From Acidobacteriaceae bacterium (GTDB lineage: Bacteria; Acidobacteriota; Terriglobia; Terriglobales; Acidobacteriaceae), in the NCBI GenBank assembly GCA_003133425.1, contig PKXI01000022.1, positions 1 through 11,552 on the forward strand: a stretch of 11,552 nucleotides of DNA, written 5' to 3'. The position numbers and the translations under genes are program-made. How positions within the stretch are numbered: position 1 is the first letter of the stretch; the number at the start of each line of letters is the position of its first letter. Below the pieces are notes generated by a model. It had not been told where the DNA came from. It worked only from the letters and a program-made list of their open reading frames with translations, and did no database searches. Below are positions 8,108 to 11,552 of this stretch, piece after piece.

Positions 8108-8112
8108 TCCTC
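8108..8112 (-). promoter_or_regulatory. Ribosome binding site of the trehalase gene
   Basis: GAGGA on the minus strand lies 8 bases before the ATG at 8097-8099 and supports that start over downstream alternatives. Confidence 0.6.
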
Positions 8113-8136
8113 GCGCTGCAACCCCACGTAGAGCCG

Positions 8137-8161
8137 CCCGGCGATTGCTTGCGGTGCCGGG
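8137..8161 (-). other. Hairpin between the alpha-glucosidase and trehalase genes
   Basis: CCCGGC (8137-8142) pairs with GCCGGG (8156-8161) around a 13-base loop, within the 80-base gap. There is no T-run. It could lower expression of the second gene or stabilise the upstream message; a role is inference. Confidence 0.35.
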
Positions 8162-8179
8162 CCCCGAGCTACGCCGGAG

Positions 8180-9985
8180 TTACTTTACGGCTGCCACCCA
8201 GCTTGCATAAGGCGGCAGTGTGACGTTCTTCAACGTGGTAGTGGAGTTGAGCGAGGCGTCGTCCGCAGCCAGTGTCTTGACGGTGGCGCTGGTAATGCCT
8301 GCACTGGTGAGATCGAGCGAAATGTTCCTGGATTCTCCGGTGAAGTTCATCGCGACGACGACCGCAGTGCCTGAGGCATTCGAACGCAGGTAACAAAGAA
8401 CGTCGGGATTCGTAGTGTCGAGCATTGTCATGCTGCCGTCACGCAGAGTGGGGTTGGTGTGGCGCAGAGCCATGAGTTGCTTGAACCACGCAAGCTCGGA
8501 GTTGGGATCTTTGGATTCGACTGCGGCGTTGACGGTCTTGTAGCTTGGCGGGATGGGCAACCAGGTCTGCGCGTTGGTACTGAAGCCGGCCTGTGGACCC
8601 GCGTCCCATTGCATCGGTGTGCGTTCGCCGTCGCGGCCCTTTTCTTTGGGCCAGCCAGTGATGCCGATGGGGTCCTTCACGTCTTCGCGCCGCGTTGGCG
8701 TGGTAGTCGTCATGCCGAGTTCTTCGCCGTAGTACATCAGAGCCGTTGAGCGGGTGGTGAAGAGCAAGGTAGCGAGCAGCTTGTTGATCTGGTCGTTGTG
8801 CGTGCCGTCGCCGTAGCGATCGATGGCCCGGACGTTGTCGTGGTTGTCGAAGACGATGAGAGGCTGTGAGCCGTGAATCTGGGTTTCGACTTCTTCAATG
8901 TGCTGGCGGAAGCTAGCGGCATTGAGCTTGTCGTGATTGCCGTGGAAGCCCATGAGCATGTCCATGGGCAGTTGGAGTTCGTCGTGGGCGGCGCCGCCGT
9001 ACCACTTATCGAGTTCGGCGGTGTTGGGCAGGTAGGTCTCGCCGATCAGGACGCGGTCGCCAGGATACTTGGCGACCATCGCGTGCATCCGACGAATGAC
9101 GTCGTGAACCTCGGGGAGATTGTTGGTGAGTGAGTCGTCGAGGTTGGGATCGCCCTGGGCATTGGTGCCGCCTAGCTCGCGCTCGTCACGGAGTTGCACA
9201 TCTTCAAAGAGATTTGGAATGGCGTCGAGACGGAAGCCGGCGACGCCCCGGTCAAGCCAGAAACGCATGGAGTCGAACATCGCCTTCTCGACCGCGGGGT
9301 TGCGCCAGTTGAGGTCCGGCTGCTGCTTGTAGAACTCGTGGTAGTAGAACTGGTGCACGGCGGGGACCCATTCCCATGCCGACCCCCCGAAGCCCGAAAC
9401 CCAGTTATTGGGCGGCACGCGGCCTTCATGAGAGCCGGGACCGGTGCCGGGCTTGCCATCATTCCAGACGTACCAGTCGTGCCTGGGATCTGTGCGGGAA
9501 CTGGCGGAGTCGACAAACCACTGATGCTTGTCCGAGGTGTGGTTGAGCACCATATCCAGGACCACACGAATATTACGCTTCTTCGCGTCGGCGATAAGAC
9601 GGTCCATGTCGGCAAGGGTGCCGTACTGGGGATCGACTGACTCGTAGTTGGAGATGTCGTAGCCGAAGTCAACCTGCGGCGAGGGGTACATAGGGGATAC
9701 CCAGATGGCATCGATTCCCAGGCTCTTGAGGTAGTCGAGGCGCGAAGTGATCCCGTTGAGGTCGCCGATGCCGTCCCCGTTAGAGTCCTGAAAGGATCGC
9801 GGGTAGATTTCGTAGACGACGGCGTGCTTCCACCAAGGATCAGGCCTGGATGCGGCCTGAGCGTTTGCCGCAAAGCCGAGTGTGCCTGTCGAAAGGCTGA
9901 AAATGGTTAGGATGGCGGTTGTGAGGGCAGCTGACCCAAGCGAGCGGATTCCCGCGCGCACACTATTCGAAAAGAACTGAGCCAT
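8180..9985 (-). CDS. Exported alpha-glucosidase (maltase-like), GH13
   Basis: The enzyme would release glucose from short alpha-glucans. The protein has 601 residues: a signal peptide or N-terminal membrane segment (about 15-45, cleavage likely near ANAQAA), the GH13 barrel from WWKHAVVYEIYPRSF (51-65), and a C-terminal beta domain from about 515. The metal loop DSNGDGIGD spans 67-75. Catalytic motifs are DMVLNH (Asp144, His149), FRLDAI (nucleophile Asp254), IGETY (acid/base Glu316) and FDNHD (Asp383); region V is QPDLNWRNP (222-230). Ala255 after the nucleophile, rather than the Val of oligo-1,6-glucosidases, points to alpha-1,4 specificity. NNWVSGFGGSAW (193-204) and IPNLFED resemble insect-type maltases. 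Trehalose synthase is less likely: its usual LLPFYPSP is WVSPMYPSP here, and the protein is exported. The start is set by AAGGAGG 6 bases before the ATG; the frame stays open upstream to 10318, but that part looks non-coding. It is the first gene of a probable operon with treA. Confidence 0.92.
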   Translation of the reverse strand: MAQFFSNSVRAGIRSLGSAALTTAILTIFSLSTGTLGFAANAQAASRPDPWWKHAVVYEIYPRSFQDSNGDGIGDLNGITSRLDYLKSLGIDAIWVSPMYPSPQVDFGYDISNYESVDPQYGTLADMDRLIADAKKRNIRVVLDMVLNHTSDKHQWFVDSASSRTDPRHDWYVWNDGKPGTGPGSHEGRVPPNNWVSGFGGSAWEWVPAVHQFYYHEFYKQQPDLNWRNPAVEKAMFDSMRFWLDRGVAGFRLDAIPNLFEDVQLRDERELGGTNAQGDPNLDDSLTNNLPEVHDVIRRMHAMVAKYPGDRVLIGETYLPNTAELDKWYGGAAHDELQLPMDMLMGFHGNHDKLNAASFRQHIEEVETQIHGSQPLIVFDNHDNVRAIDRYGDGTHNDQINKLLATLLFTTRSTALMYYGEELGMTTTTPTRREDVKDPIGITGWPKEKGRDGERTPMQWDAGPQAGFSTNAQTWLPIPPSYKTVNAAVESKDPNSELAWFKQLMALRHTNPTLRDGSMTMLDTTNPDVLCYLRSNASGTAVVVAMNFTGESRNISLDLTSAGITSATVKTLAADDASLNSTTTLKNVTLPPYASWVAAVK

Positions 9986-9991
9986 AGGTTG

Positions 9992-9998
9992 CCTCCTT
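9992..9998 (-). promoter_or_regulatory. Strong ribosome binding site that fixes the alpha-glucosidase start
   Basis: AAGGAGG on the minus strand, 6 bases before the ATG at 9983-9985, is a near-perfect Shine-Dalgarno sequence. It decides against starts further upstream in the same open frame (up to 10318). Confidence 0.85.
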
Positions 9999-10012
9999 GG
10001 TCGGCAGCGAGA

Positions 10013-10042
10013 ACTATAGCATCGCTGAGCAACGCTCACCAA
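10013..10042 (-). promoter_or_regulatory. Predicted sigma70-type promoter of the alpha-glucosidase/trehalase operon
   Basis: On the minus strand TTGGTG (10042-10037) is followed after 18 bases by TATAGT (10018-10013). The start of transcription would fall near 10006, about 20 bases before the ATG. The rest of the 348-base gap 9986-10333 shows no gene; only this promoter, the palindrome inside it, the ribosome site and a distant inverted repeat (10253-10334) are visible. Confidence 0.5.
10026..10038. promoter_or_regulatory. Perfect palindrome TGAGC-AAC-GCTCA in the promoter spacer, possible operator
   Basis: Five-base arms around a 3-base centre lie between the predicted -10 and -35 boxes and touch the -35 box, the classic position for a repressor. 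The regulator is not in this window. Operator function is inference. Confidence 0.35.
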
Positions 10043-10252
10043 TGTGTTGAACGCGAGTTCCTTGAACAATAGCGATTCGTTTTGGCAGAGTCTCGTAAGG
10101 TTGAACCATCGTTTGATGCCCATTCGAGCTTGGTTCCGTTTCTTATCCAAGATGGTGTTGGTTCCGACGCTCGCCGAAGTGTGCGACCATTCCGCAGAAC
10201 CGTTTGGAAGAGCATTGCAATGCACTCGAAACCGCGGCGGCTTTTTGGGGGC

Positions 10253-10334
10253 GGATGCTCTCAAGGGGCGGGCCACTATGGACCGATTCGGGAAATGCTG
10301 CAAAGGCGCCAGGGACAACGCACAAAGAGCATCC
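10253..10334. repeat. Nine-base inverted repeat downstream of the TPR gene
   Basis: GGATGCTCT (10253-10261) is the exact reverse complement of AGAGCATCC (10326-10334), with 64 bases between. The right arm reaches the last base of the TPR stop codon. It may be a long-range 3'-end stem or chance. Confidence 0.25.
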
Positions 10335-11549
10335 TACCTGGCTGGCGCGAGGTCCTTGGCCTTAGCACGTTCGGTTGCGGCATTGTCCGCGCGGCCCTGC
10401 CGCTCGAAGGCGACAGCAAGCTGGCTGTGCGCCTCTGCGAAGGTGGCATCGGCAGCAATGGATTCCTGATAACGGGCAACAGCATCGGCGATTTGGCCGC
10501 GCAACAGCAGTTGATTGCCGGCGTTCAGGGCGAAGGACGCCTTCTGGCGATTGACAGCCGCGCGGCTGAGTTCGGCGGCCTGACGGCGACACTCAGTGGC
10601 CTGACTCCGCAGTTCACTGACCAGGTTTCGCTGCTGATCGTCCTTCTGCTGGTCTCCGGCCGCCTGGCTGGCATCGGCGGCTGAGGCGGCGGCGCTGGCC
10701 TGCTCAGCCAGCACAGCCGCCAATGTAACAAGCGGACCGGGCTGGCTGGGCATGAGCGGGATCGCTTTTTCGAGCGCATCCCTCGCCTCTTCGAGCCGGG
10801 AGTCCTGCTTCAGCGTGCTGCCCAGGATCGCCCAGGCATCGCCATTCTCCGGGCGGAGGGCCACGGCCTTCTTCAACTCGACGACAGCCTCGTCCAGTCG
10901 CCCGACCTGCATGTAGAGGATACCCAACGTGTAGGGGGGCCTGAAGCGTTGGGTCCATCTGGCCTGCGCGGCTGAGCTCCGCGATGGCGTCATCTACGCG
11001 GTCTTTGAACTTGTAGGCGAGTCCGAGGTCGTAATGGAGCTGGGGATCGTTCGGATCGAGCGCCAGTGCGGCCTGGAAATCCGCGATGGCATCGTCGAAG
11101 GCAGAGAGCTGCACGTGAGCCACGCCCAGGTCCTTGTGGATGACCGCGGCCCTGGGGTCCGCTGCCAGGGCGTGCTGAAAGTAGTTGATACCTTCTTTGG
11201 CCTTGCCGGTAAGAGTAAGCGCAAGGCCCAGGTTGGTCGAGACGCTGACGTTGTCCGGCAGACGTTCGAGAGCTTTCCGAAACCAGGGTATCGCCTCCTG
11301 CTGGCGGTCCAGCCGCTGGAGGGCCATGGCCAGTTCGTTTTGAACATCGGGCAGCTCGGAATTGAGCTTGATCGCCTCTTCCAGATGCGGCGTTGCGGCT
11401 TCGTCCTGACCCACAGCCTCCAGTGTTCGTCCGTATTCAAACTGGGCCAAGGCATTGGCCGGCTCCAGGGCGATCGCTGTCCCAAGAGATGATAGGGCTG
11501 CCTCGTATTGAAGTTGCTGGCGATACACGATGCCTAGAGCATTTTCAAT
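10334..11549 (-). CDS. TPR-repeat protein, frameshifted, N-terminus beyond the window
   Basis: About 404 residues of tetratricopeptide repeats, which form a protein-interaction scaffold; the partner is unknown. After joining the frames at 10934-10939, about eight consecutive 34-residue units can be laid out, with typical endings such as AIALEPAN, ALALDPND, AVALRPEN and AIPLMPSQ. An Ala/Gln/Arg-rich helical stretch follows (about 85 residues, with AADASQAAGDQQKDDQQRN), then a final unit ending DLAPAR. As read there are two frames: 11549 to 10704, which runs off into non-TPR sequence, and one open from at least 10993 to 10334. An in-frame TAA occupies 11550-11552, yet the first unit seems already under way (NALGIVYRQQ), so the true start is unclear; GTG at 11526-11528 is the first start-type codon. 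It lies upstream of the alpha-glucosidase gene, 348 bases away, and is probably a separate unit. No signal peptide is visible. Confidence 0.75.
10934..10939 (-). other. Frameshift site (extra base in a run of six) in the TPR gene
   Basis: One frame reads SRAGQMDPTLQAP up to this run and then leaves the TPR pattern; the other reads PYTLGILYMQVGRLDEAVVE after it. Removing one C (minus strand) gives LQAPYTLGILYM and restores the 34-residue spacing. Confidence 0.8.
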
Positions 11550-11552
11550 TTA

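Noticed and set aside
8180..9985. Trehalose synthase (TreS) for the second GH13 gene
   Set aside because: It has WVSPMYPSP rather than the TreS LLPFYPSP pattern, an export signal, and alpha-glucosidase-like motifs throughout.
9986..10318. N-terminal extension of the alpha-glucosidase frame up to 10318
   Set aside because: The extension holds a predicted promoter and a near-perfect Shine-Dalgarno sequence placed for the ATG at 9985, and a signal peptide starts there.

Overview
The window reads as a high-GC chromosome segment from an acidobacterium (Acidobacteriaceae-like). That assignment rests on the gene mix (several exported glycoside hydrolases plus a large TPR protein) and on an intergenic hairpin block (1514-1641) that resembles, from memory, the dispersed structured repeats of that group. 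No marker gene or rRNA is present, so the taxonomy is inference.

Layout. Positions 1-1493 (minus strand) hold two dead gene pieces joined in frame: the 5' half of a 4-alpha-glucanotransferase gene (malQ) runs straight into the middle of a type III restriction enzyme Res (helicase) subunit gene at about 676, and the Res piece leaves the window at position 1. This stretch carries one frameshift and three in-frame stops. Positions 1494-1784 are a non-coding divergent interval filled with hairpins. Positions 1785-3651 (plus) encode an exported GH13 enzyme of the neopullulanase/cyclomaltodextrinase type, broken in this sequence by one extra G near its N-terminus. After a roughly 300-base gap with a terminator-like hairpin and a promoter, 3951-6425 (plus) encodes an exported six-hairpin (alpha/alpha-barrel) glycosidase related to glycogen-debranching proteins. 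It converges, with a 33-base gap, on a leftward pair: an exported GH13 alpha-glucosidase (8180-9985) followed 80 bases later by a periplasmic GH37 trehalase (6459-8099), probably one operon. The operon promoter contains a perfect 13-base palindrome that could be an operator. Positions 10334-11549 (minus) carry a TPR-repeat protein, again split by one extra base in a homopolymer.

How it works together (inference). Four exported enzymes would cut glucans and branched or cyclic maltooligosaccharides, malto-oligomers and trehalose down to glucose outside the cytoplasm; malQ, the intracellular disproportionating enzyme that usually completes such a set, is dead here. No transporter or regulator gene lies in the window.

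Quality caution. Three single-base indels sit in runs of 5-6 identical bases in three different genes (1129-1134, 2037-2041, 10934-10939). The GH13 and TPR genes are otherwise fully open, so sequencing error or very recent mutation is likely there. The malQ/res stretch also has nonsense substitutions and a truncating junction, so it is a real pseudogene region. I saw no CRISPR array, tRNA, rRNA, insertion sequence or defence system apart from the res remnant, and no convincing undescribed multi-gene system.
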